Origin: Lachnospiraceae bacterium UBA7182
Lineage (GTDB): Bacteria > Bacillota > Clostridia > Lachnospirales > Lachnospiraceae
DNA: 64,000 nt
Reading direction: 5' to 3'
Assembly (NCBI GenBank): GCA_002491115.1
Contig: DKVI01000074.1
Span: forward strand, 1-64,000
Shown here in pieces: positions 44,243-53,522 of the stretch. The notes beneath the pieces are model-generated. The model saw only the letters and a list, made by a program, of their open reading frames with translations. It ran no database searches and had not been told where the DNA came from. Every line of letters begins with the position of its first letter. Positions within the stretch are counted from its first letter, which is position 1. The translations under genes were made by a program, and so were the position numbers.

Positions 44243-44497
44243 GGCAGAGTGTCTCCTTATGAATCGTGTAAATTTAAGTTTATTTTTTTAAAAATATCAT
44301 ATAGTAGGAATGTAAACGGAGTGTGAAGTAGGGAGTGTCAGGATTTTGTGAAAAATTTGGGATTCAAAGGAAAATTTATATTCTGTTTAAATTGATAGAA
44401 TAATCTGAACAAGGCTTGGAAAACGAGCGGCATATGTAAAAACATAGTCAGTAGTATAATTGTGGTTGATTATGAGACTGGAATCAGGAGGATGCTT
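44243..44497. promoter_or_regulatory. Divergent control region between two-component system and RND pump
   Basis: 255 nt, AT-rich. A -10 TATAAT (44455-44460 region) serves the pump operon with no good -35, as expected for an activated promoter; the short inverted repeat TATGT-AAAA-ACATA lies just upstream (44432-44446 region). No clear operator for the regulator was defined. Confidence 0.45.
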
Positions 44498-46063
44498 ATG
44501 GATAAGAAAAGACTCGTGGCTTTGGGGCTTGTTGTGACTTTGGGTGTGACGGCTTCGGCCTGTGGGAAGAAAGATGAGACGGAAGCAGCCGAGGAGAAGG
44601 TAGCTGTGGAAGTGCAGAAGCCTTCCATGGGAAATTTGTCGACAGATACGGCTTACATAGGGATGGTCAGCCCGCAGGAGCAGGTGTATGTGATTCCGAT
44701 GGTGTCGGGAACTGTGACGGAGACATTTTTTGAAGTCGGGGATGTGGTGGCACAGGGCGATGTGCTTTTTAAGATAGATGATGAAGCATACCGGCTTCAG
44801 ATGAAGAACGCCCAGGCTGCTTATAATGCCGCTCAGGCAGGGGTTACGGCTCAGTCCGGCGGTGCAAGGGATCTGCAGAACTATCAGACGGAGCAGCAGA
44901 TTCAGCAGTTAAAAGACAGTCTGAATGACACATATGAGAATAAGGATGATATGGAGGATACACTGGATGATCTGGACAAGAAAGGCAAAGAACTGGATAG
45001 AGGAATCAGTGCAGGCAAGAAACAAATCAACCTTTTGACCCAGCAGCTCGGCCTGCTTAATGCGCAGCTGGAGGCCGCCAAAGCAGCATATAATGCAATG
45101 GAAGAAGCGCTGAAAATAAATCCGGACGCATACAGTGCCGATGAACAAAACAAAATTAAGAGTACAATGGATGAGGCGCAAAAGAATGTTGATGATATAA
45201 GCAGAAAACTGGCTGAGGCTGACGCGGGAGTAACGGCTGCTCAGAACAGTCTGGCTGCCATAGAAGCCAGCAAAACTCAGCTGGAATCCGGCATTGATCA
45301 GATCGAAACCAGCCAGGATACGCTCCGCGATAACATTGCGACTGCAGAGGGCGCTTATTCCATTACGCAGCAGGAGATCTATCCGGAGTCGGATGCGGCC
45401 AGCGCGGCACAGCTGCAGCAGGCGGCAGTAGGGATTGATTCAGCGAAGATGCAGCTGGATTACTGTACCGTTACGGCGCCGATCGGCGGTGTGATCGAGT
45501 CGTTCAGCGTGGAGAAGAACGGTATGGCGGCACAGGGCAATCCTGCCTGCATCATTTCCAATAAGGAATCTATGACGGTTACTTTCAGCGTGGCGGAACA
45601 GGCGAAAAATACACTGGCAGCAGGCGATCATGTGATCGTGGAAAGAAACGGGGTGCAGCATGAAGGCGTGATTACAGAGATCGGAACGATGGCAAATCAG
45701 CAGACGAAGCTGTTTCAGGTGAAAGCTTCTGTGTCAGGCGCAGTCGATGATCTTCCCAACGGAGTAAACGTCAAAGTATATGCCACGACCGAGAGAGAAG
45801 AAAATAAACTGATCATTCCTTATGATTCCATTTATTTTTCCGCGGGAGACGCCTATGTGTATTGCGTGGAGAACGGGCGGATTGTAAAGACGGACGTGAC
45901 CGTAGGGCTTATGAGCGATACAGAAGCGGTCATAGAGGAAGGACTGACAGCGGACAGCCAGGTAGTAAAGAACTGGTCTTCCAAATTAAGAAACGGTGTG
46001 GAAGTGGAACTGGTTTCCTCTGAACAGTCGACTGACGAATCCGACGCGGCAGAGGAGGAATAA
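44498..46063 (+). CDS. RND efflux adaptor (HlyD/membrane fusion family) lipoprotein
   Basis: A 521-residue lipoprotein: lipobox TASACGK (Cys22), barrel-sandwich half (VIPMVSGTVTETFFEVGDVVAQGDVLF, shown in parts 65-90), a long coiled-coil hairpin rich in Gln/Ala/Asp (~110-300), the second sandwich half (VTAPIGGVIESF), and the beta-barrel and proximal domains. It bridges the pump to the exterior. GGAGG precedes ATG 44498. The pump gene follows 3 nt on. Confidence 0.88.
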   Translation: MDKKRLVALGLVVTLGVTASACGKKDETEAAEEKVAVEVQKPSMGNLSTDTAYIGMVSPQEQVYVIPMVSGTVTETFFEVGDVVAQGDVLFKIDDEAYRLQMKNAQAAYNAAQAGVTAQSGGARDLQNYQTEQQIQQLKDSLNDTYENKDDMEDTLDDLDKKGKELDRGISAGKKQINLLTQQLGLLNAQLEAAKAAYNAMEEALKINPDAYSADEQNKIKSTMDEAQKNVDDISRKLAEADAGVTAAQNSLAAIEASKTQLESGIDQIETSQDTLRDNIATAEGAYSITQQEIYPESDAASAAQLQQAAVGIDSAKMQLDYCTVTAPIGGVIESFSVEKNGMAAQGNPACIISNKESMTVTFSVAEQAKNTLAAGDHVIVERNGVQHEGVITEIGTMANQQTKLFQVKASVSGAVDDLPNGVNVKVYATTEREENKLIIPYDSIYFSAGDAYVYCVENGRIVKTDVTVGLMSDTEAVIEEGLTADSQVVKNWSSKLRNGVEVELVSSEQSTDESDAAEEE

Positions 46064-46066
46064 AGT

Positions 46067-49000
46067 ATGAGTTTAACGCGGTTATCGTTACGAAGGCCGG
46101 TTTCTACACTGCTGATTATCCTGGCACTGGTTGTATTCGGTTTTTCCTCTCTTACGACCCTTCGTCTGGAACTGATGCCGGATATGGATATGCCGATTAT
46201 GATGGTTATGACTGTCTATCCCGGCGCGGACCCGGAGTCAGTGGAGGCGCTGGTCAGCAGTGAGATCGAAGGCGATGTTGCCAGTTTAAGCGGTGTGGAC
46301 TCTGTTATGTCCTATTCCCAGGAAAATGTTTCCATGGTGCTTCTGCAGTATGATTACAGTGTGGATACCAATGACGCGTACCTGGATCTTCGGGCGGCTC
46401 TGGATCTTACGTCAACTTCTTTGCCTGAGGATTGTCAGGAGCCGACAGTGATTCAGATGGATATCAACGCCATGCCGTCCATTATGTATTCCGTCAGTAC
46501 GACCGACGGAAGCGACGCCTATTCGTTTGTAAATGATACGATCGTTCCGGAATTAAGAGCGGTCAGCAGTGTGGCGGATGTAACAGTAAGCGGAGGACGT
46601 GAGAACTATATCCGTGTTCTTTTGGATGAGGAAGCTCTTGGACAGTACGGTCTTAGTATGAGTCAGGTGGCGCAGTTTATCTCCACCACTGATTTTACGA
46701 TTCCTTTAGGTTCCCTGGAACAGGGCAGTCAGTCCATCAGCGCGATCAGTAAGGCCGAAAACCAGACCGTACAGGAACTTCGTAAGATTCCGATGTTTAC
46801 CTCTGTGGGAAGTATCATACAGCTTTCAGATGTGGCCCAGGTAGACTGGGCGCAAAAAGAGGCGGAGAGCATCAGTCGGTTTAACGGGGAAGATACGATC
46901 AGCGTATCCGTCACCAAGAACCAGACAGCCAGTACGCTTGGCATGGTAAATGACGTAAAAAAAGTCATGGACCGGATGCAGAAAGAAAATGAAAACCTGA
47001 TGATGGACGTTTCCATGGATATGTCAGAGAGTATACTGGAATCTGTAGGATCTGTGGCAAGCACGCTTCTGATGGGTGTGATTTTGTCCATGGTTATCCT
47101 GTTTATCTTTTTCGGAGACTGGAAAGCCAGCCTGATCGTGGGAAGCGCCATGCCGATTTCCCTTCTGGCGACAGTGATCGTTATGGCGGTGGCAGGTTTC
47201 TCCCTGAACGTCATTACACTGGGCGCGCTGGTCATTGCGATCGGTATGATGGTGGACAGTTCCATCGTCGTGCTGGAGAGCTGTTTCAGATCCAAGGACC
47301 GGATGCCGGATTTTAAAGAAGCGGCGCTGCAGGGCGCGCGGGGTGTGGTGGGTTCCATCATTGCATCCACCATCACTACGGTGGTCGTGTATCTTCCGCT
47401 TTGTCTGCAGGAAGGGCTGACAGGTCAGATCTTCGGGCAGTTGGGTTATACGATTATCTTTGCCATGCTTGCTTCCCTGATCTCCGCCATGACACTGGTG
47501 CCTTTGTTTTTTATGATGTTTAAACCAAAAGAGAAAAAAGAGCTTAAGATCAACGGATTCCTGGACCGTATCAGGGACGGTTATGACAGTATGGAACGAA
47601 AACTTCTGCATCATAAAAAACTCTGTGTCCTGGCCGCGGTGCTGCTTCTGGTCGCTTCCTTCGGGCTGGCCGGCATGATGGATACGGTGCTGATGCCTTC
47701 CATAGATGAAGGTATGGTCAGTATAAGCGCTACGTTCCGTTCCGGTACAAAAGTATCGGAAGTGGATGAGAGAATGCAGCGGTTGGAGGATATGGTTGCT
47801 TCCCACGAAGATGTGGAGAATTATACACTGACCGTTCAGAAAGGCTCCGCTTCTATTTCGGTTAATTTAAAAGATGATCGGAAGATGTCCAGCCAGGAGG
47901 TGGCGGACCAGTGGATCGCCCAGACCAGTGACATTGTGGATGCCCAGCTTACGATCGAGGTCAGCAGCCAGATGTCTGCCATGATGACCACAGGTGCCAG
48001 CGCATCGGTCACTCTGGAAGCCACGGATCTGGACGATATCAAAGAAGCGGCTTCCATGCTTCAGGAAGAAGCATGGACCATACCCGGCGTATTGAATGTT
48101 TCCAACAGCGCGGGAGAGACATCCACGCAGATCCGTGTTATGGTAGATCCGCTGGACGCCATGAGCCATGGCATGACGCCTGTACAGGTGGCGGGTGCTT
48201 TGTACAACATGGTCAGCGGCACGGAAGCCATGAAAATCACGTCAAACGGAGAGGAATACAGTGTATTTCTGGAGTATCCGGAAGGCACCTACGATGACGC
48301 CAGCCGTCTTCTGGATGCATCCATATCAGGTACGCCTCTGTCTGAGATGGCATCCCTTGTCTATACGGATTCCCAGCAGACCATCATGAAGACGGATGAA
48401 AAATATACGCTGACCATCAATGCGTCCTGCTTGTCGGATGATGCGTCCAGAATTCAGGATGCCATGGACGAGATGGCAGAAGGAATGCAGTTTGCCAATA
48501 CCGTGCAGGTTGCACAAAGTTCCATGGACGAGATGATGGAAGAAACCTTCTCTTCCCTTGGACTGGCGATTGCGGCAGCCATGTTCCTGGTGTTCCTTGT
48601 GATGGCGATGCAGTTTGAGTCTCCGAAGTATTCTCTGATGGTCATGCTCAGTATTCCGTTCTCGCTGATCGGGTCCTTCGGTCTTCTGTTTATCACAGGC
48701 GAGGATATCAGCATGACGTCTCTGATGGGCATCCTGATGCTGGTGGGTATCGTGGTAAATAACGGTATCCTTTATGTGGACGGGGTCAATGAACTGAGGA
48801 TGCGTATGCCGGTGGAGGACGCGCTGGTAAGAAGCGGACAGACGAGGCTTCGTCCCATCCTGATGACTACGCTGACAACCGTTATCTCCATGATCCCCAT
48901 GGCTTTGGGTCTGGGAAGCGGCACGGAGATGATGTCAGGCATGTCCATTATTATCATCGGCGGACTGGTAGCGTCCACTTTACTGATTCTGATTCTGATG

Positions 49001-49111
49001 CCTGTTTTCTATCTGCTTGTATACGGCAGAAGCAAAAAGGAAAGAAGAGAACGGAGAAAGAGATTCTTTAAAAAGAGAAAAGAGGAAATTTCCTTTGATG
49101 ATGAGCTGTAG
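46067..49111 (+). CDS. RND (AcrB-type) efflux pump
   Basis: A 1014-residue pump of the ACR_tran class with 12 helices and two large outside domains. Helix 4 holds the proton-relay Asp in AIGMMVDSSIVVLE (~400), and the second half has GIVVNNGILYVDG. It belongs to the Gram-positive branch that works with a lipoprotein adaptor, without an outer-membrane channel. GAGGAGG precedes the ATG. Exports drugs, lipids or peptides; substrate unknown. The divergent two-component system is its likely regulator. Confidence 0.92.
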   Translation: MSLTRLSLRRPVSTLLIILALVVFGFSSLTTLRLELMPDMDMPIMMVMTVYPGADPESVEALVSSEIEGDVASLSGVDSVMSYSQENVSMVLLQYDYSVDTNDAYLDLRAALDLTSTSLPEDCQEPTVIQMDINAMPSIMYSVSTTDGSDAYSFVNDTIVPELRAVSSVADVTVSGGRENYIRVLLDEEALGQYGLSMSQVAQFISTTDFTIPLGSLEQGSQSISAISKAENQTVQELRKIPMFTSVGSIIQLSDVAQVDWAQKEAESISRFNGEDTISVSVTKNQTASTLGMVNDVKKVMDRMQKENENLMMDVSMDMSESILESVGSVASTLLMGVILSMVILFIFFGDWKASLIVGSAMPISLLATVIVMAVAGFSLNVITLGALVIAIGMMVDSSIVVLESCFRSKDRMPDFKEAALQGARGVVGSIIASTITTVVVYLPLCLQEGLTGQIFGQLGYTIIFAMLASLISAMTLVPLFFMMFKPKEKKELKINGFLDRIRDGYDSMERKLLHHKKLCVLAAVLLLVASFGLAGMMDTVLMPSIDEGMVSISATFRSGTKVSEVDERMQRLEDMVASHEDVENYTLTVQKGSASISVNLKDDRKMSSQEVADQWIAQTSDIVDAQLTIEVSSQMSAMMTTGASASVTLEATDLDDIKEAASMLQEEAWTIPGVLNVSNSAGETSTQIRVMVDPLDAMSHGMTPVQVAGALYNMVSGTEAMKITSNGEEYSVFLEYPEGTYDDASRLLDASISGTPLSEMASLVYTDSQQTIMKTDEKYTLTINASCLSDDASRIQDAMDEMAEGMQFANTVQVAQSSMDEMMEETFSSLGLAIAAAMFLVFLVMAMQFESPKYSLMVMLSIPFSLIGSFGLLFITGEDISMTSLMGILMLVGIVVNNGILYVDGVNELRMRMPVEDALVRSGQTRLRPILMTTLTTVISMIPMALGLGSGTEMMSGMSIIIIGGLVASTLLILILMPVFYLLVYGRSKKERRERRKRFFKKRKEEISFDDEL

Positions 49112-49115
49112 ACAT

Positions 49116-49147
49116 AAAAAGCCCTGCCGGAAGGCGGGGCTTTTTTT
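49116..49147 (+). terminator. Terminator of the RND operon
   Basis: AAAAAGCCCTGCC pairs with GGCGGGGCTTTTT around GGAA, with a run of seven T. Confidence 0.9.
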
Positions 49148-49157
49148 ACAGATTATA

Positions 49158-49222
49158 TGTCGAATATACTCGAAAATACGCGAAAGTATATGCTTGTAAG
49201 AATCTTCCAATTTTCCTATAAT
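49158..49222 (+). promoter_or_regulatory. spo0A promoter with three phased 0A-like boxes
   Basis: TGTCGAA (49158-49164, matching the 0A-box consensus), ACTCGAA (49168-49174) and ACGCGAA (49178-49184) are spaced exactly 10 bp. Next come TTGTAA (49194-49199), a 17-nt spacer and TATAAT (49217-49222). The layout fits Spo0A autoregulation. Confidence 0.75.
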
Positions 49223-49302
49223 TTTTATTGTGAACGCTGAAACCTTTTGTATGAAGTTGTAGAAAGGAGACATAGAATAATGGGTAATGAGGAGGATTAT
49301 GA

Positions 49303-50106
49303 ATGAGCAAATGGAGTGTCGCCATCGCAGATGACAATGAGAGGATGGTGGGAATCCTGGATGAGGTTGTTCGTCAGGACGAGGATTTTCAGGTTGTAGG
49401 GATAGCCAAGAACGGGGAAGAGGCGTGCCAGATTATCAGGGATAAAGAACCTGATATTGTCCTTCTTGATATCATTATGCCGAAACTGGACGGTCTGACA
49501 GTTATGGAGAAAATCAATCAGGACACCCATATTCAAAAGAAGCCGTATTTCGTAGTAATTTCGGCAATTGGCCAGGAGAGAATTACAGACTATGCATTCA
49601 CATTGGGCGCAAATTATTATATTATGAAGCCTTTTGACCATGAAATGCTTTTGAATCGTATTCAAAGTCTGAAAGAAGACAGACAAAAGAAGAAAGCGGA
49701 GATTAAAAAAATTGCGCCCTATGAAACAAGAATGGATTATATGGAGCGCAACCTGGAGACAGATGTGACGAACATGATTCATGAAATAGGCGTTCCGGCC
49801 CATATTAAAGGGTATCAGTATTTAAGGGACGCGATTATGATGGCGGTAGAAGACATGAACATGCTCAATTCGATTACCAAAATCCTCTATCCGACAATTG
49901 CGAAAAATCATCAGACGACGCCAAGCAGAGTAGAGCGGGCAATCCGCCATGCCATAGAAGTGGCATGGAGCAGAGGAAAAATGGACACTATTGACGAATT
50001 GTTTGGATACACGGTCAGCGTGGGAAAAGGCAAGCCTACCAATTCTGAGTTTATTGCGCTGATTGCCGATAAGATCCGTCTGGATTATAAAAAGCACAAT
50101 AATTGA
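49303..50106 (+). CDS. spo0A: Stage 0 sporulation protein A
   Basis: The 267-residue master regulator of sporulation. Receiver: ADDNERM (acidic pair 10-11), LLDIIMPKLDG (phospho-Asp ~56), VISAIGQ, MKPFD (Lys ~108). The Spo0A-specific DNA-binding domain starts near 145 and holds GVPAHIKGYQYLRDAI and the recognition helix TPSRVERAIRHAIEVAW. GAGGAGG precedes the ATG. In most Clostridia spoIVB lies just upstream; here an RND pump does. Own promoter with 0A-like boxes. Confidence 0.98.
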   Translation: MSKWSVAIADDNERMVGILDEVVRQDEDFQVVGIAKNGEEACQIIRDKEPDIVLLDIIMPKLDGLTVMEKINQDTHIQKKPYFVVISAIGQERITDYAFTLGANYYIMKPFDHEMLLNRIQSLKEDRQKKKAEIKKIAPYETRMDYMERNLETDVTNMIHEIGVPAHIKGYQYLRDAIMMAVEDMNMLNSITKILYPTIAKNHQTTPSRVERAIRHAIEVAWSRGKMDTIDELFGYTVSVGKGKPTNSEFIALIADKIRLDYKKHNN

Positions 50107-50114
50107 AAAATTTC

Positions 50115-50143
50115 TTTCAAAGGCCTGTCATTTGCGGTATAAT
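50115..50143 (+). promoter_or_regulatory. Possible glgA promoter
   Basis: TTTCAA (50115-50120), 17-nt spacer, TATAAT (50138-50143). Confidence 0.55.
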
Positions 50144-50180
50144 AGTTACATGGATTAAATGAACAAGCTGGAGGAGAAGT

Positions 50181-51626
50181 ATGAGCAGAAAAGTTTTATT
50201 TGTTGCGTCAGAATGTGTTCCATTTGTAAAAACGGGCGGGCTTGCGGATGTTGTGGGGTCTTTACCAAAGTACTTTGACCAGGAAGCGTATGAAGTTCGC
50301 GTAATTGTTCCGAATTACAGGTGCATAGGAGCCGATTGGAAAGACAAGATGAACTTTGTGACGAGCTTTTACATGGATATGGCATGGAGAAGCCAGTATG
50401 TGGGCATTCTGGAGATGAAGTATGAAGGGATCCAATACTATTTTATTGATAATGAATACTATTTTGCGGGGGACAGGCCATATGGATATATACATGAGGA
50501 CATCGAAAAATTTGCCTTCTTTTCCAGGGCAGCGCTGTCAATTCTGCCGGTAGTGGATTACAGGCCGGACATTATTCACTGTCATGACTGGCAGACCGGT
50601 CTGGTTCCGGTTTACTTAAAGGACAGTTTCCGTGAGGGAGAATTTTATGCCGGGATGAAATCTATGATGACCATACATAACCTGAAATTTCAGGGCATGT
50701 GGAATATTCCGGCTGTGCAGGACGCCACCGGGCTTGCCATGTCTTATTTTACTTCGGACAAGCTGGAGGCTTTCGGGGATGCAAACTATTTAAAAGGAGG
50801 CATCGTCTATGCCGATGTTGTAACCACAGTCAGCCGGACCTACGCGGAGGAGATCAAGACGCCGTTTTTCGGAGAGCATCTGGACGGATTGATGCGCGCC
50901 CGTTCCAATGCGCTGCATGGGATTGTGAACGGTCTGGATTATAAGGAATGGAATCCAAAGACAGACCCGCTGATCTACAAAAATTATTCCGCAGAAAACT
51001 TTAAGACAAATAAAGTAAAGAACAAATTAGGGCTTCAGGAAGAACTGGGCCTTGAAATAGATAAGAAAAAGATGCTGATTGGTATTGTATCCAGGCTGAC
51101 GGATCAGAAAGGTTTCGATCTGATCGACTGTGTTATGGATGAACTTTGCCAGGACGAGGTACAGATCGTCGTGCTGGGAACCGGCGAGGACCGGTACGAG
51201 AATCTGTTCCGGCATTTTGCGTGGAAATACAATAAGAAGGTGGCGGCCTGCATCTGCTATTCCAATGAACTTTCGCATAAAATATATGCAGGCTGCGATG
51301 CGTTCCTTATGCCGTCTTTATTTGAACCCTGCGGGCTCAGCCAGCTTATGAGTCTTCGATACGGCGCACTGCCGATCGTGCGGGAGACGGGCGGTTTAAA
51401 GGATACCGTAGAGCCTTATAATGAATTTGAAGAAACCGGTACGGGTTTCAGCTTCAGTAATTACAATGCTCATGAGATGCTCGCCATGATTCGTTACGCC
51501 CAGGCGGTCTATTATGATAAAAAGAAATCCTGGAATAAAATGGTAAAACGGGCGATGGAAGCAGATTTTTCATGGGACAGCTCAGCCAGACAGTACGAAG
51601 CACTGTATGACAGTATGACTTCTTAA
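50181..51626 (+). CDS. glgA: Glycogen synthase (ADP-glucose)
   Basis: A 481-residue GT5 glycosyltransferase extending alpha-1,4-glucan. N-terminal ADP-glucose motif KTGGLADVVGSLP (15-27); C-terminal SRLTDQKGFDL and FLMPSLFEPCGLSQL (catalytic Glu region, ~380). GGAGG precedes the ATG. No ADP-glucose pyrophosphorylase gene is in the window. Its place right after spo0A recalls that many Clostridia store granulose before sporulation; co-control is not shown by the sequence. Confidence 0.96.
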   Translation: MSRKVLFVASECVPFVKTGGLADVVGSLPKYFDQEAYEVRVIVPNYRCIGADWKDKMNFVTSFYMDMAWRSQYVGILEMKYEGIQYYFIDNEYYFAGDRPYGYIHEDIEKFAFFSRAALSILPVVDYRPDIIHCHDWQTGLVPVYLKDSFREGEFYAGMKSMMTIHNLKFQGMWNIPAVQDATGLAMSYFTSDKLEAFGDANYLKGGIVYADVVTTVSRTYAEEIKTPFFGEHLDGLMRARSNALHGIVNGLDYKEWNPKTDPLIYKNYSAENFKTNKVKNKLGLQEELGLEIDKKKMLIGIVSRLTDQKGFDLIDCVMDELCQDEVQIVVLGTGEDRYENLFRHFAWKYNKKVAACICYSNELSHKIYAGCDAFLMPSLFEPCGLSQLMSLRYGALPIVRETGGLKDTVEPYNEFEETGTGFSFSNYNAHEMLAMIRYAQAVYYDKKKSWNKMVKRAMEADFSWDSSARQYEALYDSMTS

Positions 51627-51645
51627 GTGGAAATAGAAAATGCCT

Positions 51646-51674
51646 GAATAAATCCTCCTTATTTTCACATACTA
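51646..51674 (+). promoter_or_regulatory. Sigma-G/F-like promoter for coat genes
   Basis: GAATA (51646-51650), 17-nt spacer, CATACTA (51668-51674), matching the forespore sigma consensus. No sigma-A promoter is evident before the CotF genes. Confidence 0.6.
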
Positions 51675-51696
51675 CTTTTGCAAGTGTTTAAAAACA

Positions 51697-51770
51697 GCAT
51701 ATTCCCGGACAGTATGCAGGGAAGTTAGCAGACGCGAAGCGGCTGAGAACTTCCCTGGGTAAAGGATACT
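51697..51770 (+). promoter_or_regulatory. Structured leader of the coat operon
   Basis: CAGGGAAGTT (51717-51726) pairs with AACTTCCCTG (51748-51757), with inner AGC/GCT and CGC-GAA-GCG; an outer AGTAT/ATACT (51711-51715/51766-51770) extends it. A competing GCATA..TATGC pair exists at 51697-51717. No T tail, so it is not a plain terminator. Confidence 0.5.
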
Positions 51771-51809
51771 GGGAGGGAGTATGCGGAACTATAATAGGAG
51801 GGTTTATAA

Positions 51810-51995
51810 ATGTCAGATTTATCAGAACTGGATGTACAGAATCTCCGCCATCTGATCGGAGGCCACGAAACCTGTTATGACAAATTTACCGCGTATGCAA
51901 AGCAGTCTACGGACCCGCAGGTAAAGCAGTACTTTGAGCAGGCTGCGCAGTCTGCCAAAGAAAACAAGCAGCAGTTAATGGGATTTCTGAAATAG
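51810..51995 (+). CDS. Small CotF-associated spore protein
   Basis: A 61-residue helical protein (LDVQNLRHLIGGHETCYDKF, then ATDP-like STDPQVKQYFEQAAQSAK). It resembles the short proteins encoded beside CotF in Clostridia. AGGAGG precedes the ATG; 13 nt to the next coat gene. It is too short for an enzyme and is probably structural in the spore coat. Confidence 0.75.
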   Translation: MSDLSELDVQNLRHLIGGHETCYDKFTAYAKQSTDPQVKQYFEQAAQSAKENKQQLMGFLK

Positions 51996-52008
51996 GAGGG
52001 ACGCACAG

Positions 52009-52266
52009 ATGGATGAGAAAACAATGGTAAGCGACGCATTGGTTGGCATCAACAGTGAATTGAAAACGTATGCGGGATATATTACCCAGAGCGAAAACCC
52101 GCAGCTGAAACAGACATTAAAACAGATGAGGAACAAAGCGGAGACTTCCCAGGAGCAGCTCTATCAGATCGCCCGGGAAAAATCCTACTATGTGCCTGCA
52201 TCCAAAGCGACAGATGAAGAAATCGCGCATGTGAAATCCCTTTTCAAACCGGAGTCCATGCTGTAA
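52009..52266 (+). CDS. CotF family spore coat protein
   Basis: An 85-residue Coat_F-type protein: TMVSDALVGINSELKTYA, NPQLKQTLKQMRNKAE, then YYVPASKATDEEI, the family end pattern. Helical ferritin-like hairpin fold expected. GGAGG precedes the ATG. Expressed from the forespore-type promoter upstream, with the small protein before it. Confidence 0.85.
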   Translation: MDEKTMVSDALVGINSELKTYAGYITQSENPQLKQTLKQMRNKAETSQEQLYQIAREKSYYVPASKATDEEIAHVKSLFKPESML

Positions 52267-52285
52267 GAACAGAGAGTATATGTAT

Positions 52286-52327
52286 AAAAAGAAACCGCTG
52301 TCGGTATTTTATCCGGCAGCGGTTTTT
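52286..52327 (+). terminator. Terminator of the coat operon
   Basis: AAACCGCTGTCGG pairs with CCGGCAGCGGTTT around TATTTTAT, followed by a T run. Lies between convergent genes. Confidence 0.85.
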
Positions 52328-52385
52328 CAGGTGTCCGCCAAATTTATATTCTTAATTTATGCAACTTTAAAAGCATGGTAAGATT

Positions 52386-53492
52386 TCAGATGGATGAGAA
52401 AAAGTCTTTGATTCTGTCCAGTCTTGCTGTCATGCTTATCATCATAAGGTCCAGCACGGTCAGAGCGGCCATACATTCCACAACGACCACCGCCCGGGGG
52501 ACGATGATTGGGTCATGCCGTCCGCGGACGGAGATTTCGATTTCTTCTCCTGAACGGTTAACTGTCTGCTGCCTGACGCTGACAGAAGGGGTAGGTTTAA
52601 AAGCGGCCCGGAAGATCAGATCGCTTCCGTCGCTGATGCCGCCTAAAACGCCGCCTGAATGGTTTGTCCTTTTTCCTGTGCTTCCGTCTTCCTTCCTGTA
52701 GAAAGCATCGTTATTTTCGCTTCCGAGGCTGTTGGCGGCAGCGAACCCGTCCCCGATCTCAAACCCTTTGACCGCACCGATGGAACAGACGGCTTTTGCC
52801 AGATTGGCGCTTAGTTTTTCAAAGCAGGGTTCCCCTATACCCGCGGGGAGTCCATGGATCACACATTCGATTACCCCTCCGCAGGAGTCTCCCTTCTCCC
52901 GGCAGGTATCCAGATATGCCTGAGCAAGCGCGGCAGCTTTCACGTCCGGCATATTGACTGCGTTTTGCTCCATGACCGACAGGTCAAAGCAGTCATAATT
53001 GATAGATACAGGTCCGACGGCTTTTGTGTAGGCCGTAACTGTGACGCCCAGCTCGGCGAGTATCTTTGCGGCGACCGCGCCTGCCGCCACGCGGCCGATG
53101 GTTTCCCGCCCGGAAGAGCGGCCGCCGCCTGTGTAGTCCCGGAAACCATATTTACAGTCATAAGTATAATCCGCATGTCCGGGGCGATAGCAGGATGCCA
53201 GCTCGCTGTAATCTTTTGAGCGCTGGGATGTATTCCGAACGATCAGGGAAATGGGAGTCCCGGTGGTGCGTCCTTCAAAGACACCGGACAGAATTTCGAC
53301 AGCGTCTTCTTCTTTTCTGGGGGTGACGTAACGCGACTGTCCTGGTTTCCTGCGGTTTAAATAGATCTGTATGTCTGTTTCTGAAAGCGGAAGCCCTGCG
53401 GGGCATCCGTCGATCACGACGCCGACACCTTTGCCGTGGGATTCGCCCCAGGTGGTGACGGACAGTAAAGTTCCAAGTGTTGAGCCTGCCAT
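52386..53492 (-). CDS. aroC: Chorismate synthase
   Basis: A 368-residue FMN-dependent enzyme for the last step to chorismate (loss of phosphate from EPSP). Signatures: GESHGKGVGVVIDGCPAG (16-33), YRPGHADYTYDCKYG (~102) and the RSSGRETIGRVAAGA block (~124); NHSGGVLGGISDG (~283). AGGAG precedes the ATG. The stand-alone aro gene shares an interlocked promoter region with tgt. Fits the tryptophan-related content of the window, but no link is visible. Confidence 0.96.
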   Translation of the reverse strand: MAGSTLGTLLSVTTWGESHGKGVGVVIDGCPAGLPLSETDIQIYLNRRKPGQSRYVTPRKEEDAVEILSGVFEGRTTGTPISLIVRNTSQRSKDYSELASCYRPGHADYTYDCKYGFRDYTGGGRSSGRETIGRVAAGAVAAKILAELGVTVTAYTKAVGPVSINYDCFDLSVMEQNAVNMPDVKAAALAQAYLDTCREKGDSCGGVIECVIHGLPAGIGEPCFEKLSANLAKAVCSIGAVKGFEIGDGFAAANSLGSENNDAFYRKEDGSTGKRTNHSGGVLGGISDGSDLIFRAAFKPTPSVSVRQQTVNRSGEEIEISVRGRHDPIIVPRAVVVVECMAALTVLDLMMISMTARLDRIKDFFSSI

Positions 53493-53522
53493 AATATAGA
53501 AGTTCTCCTGTTCTGTAACAAA

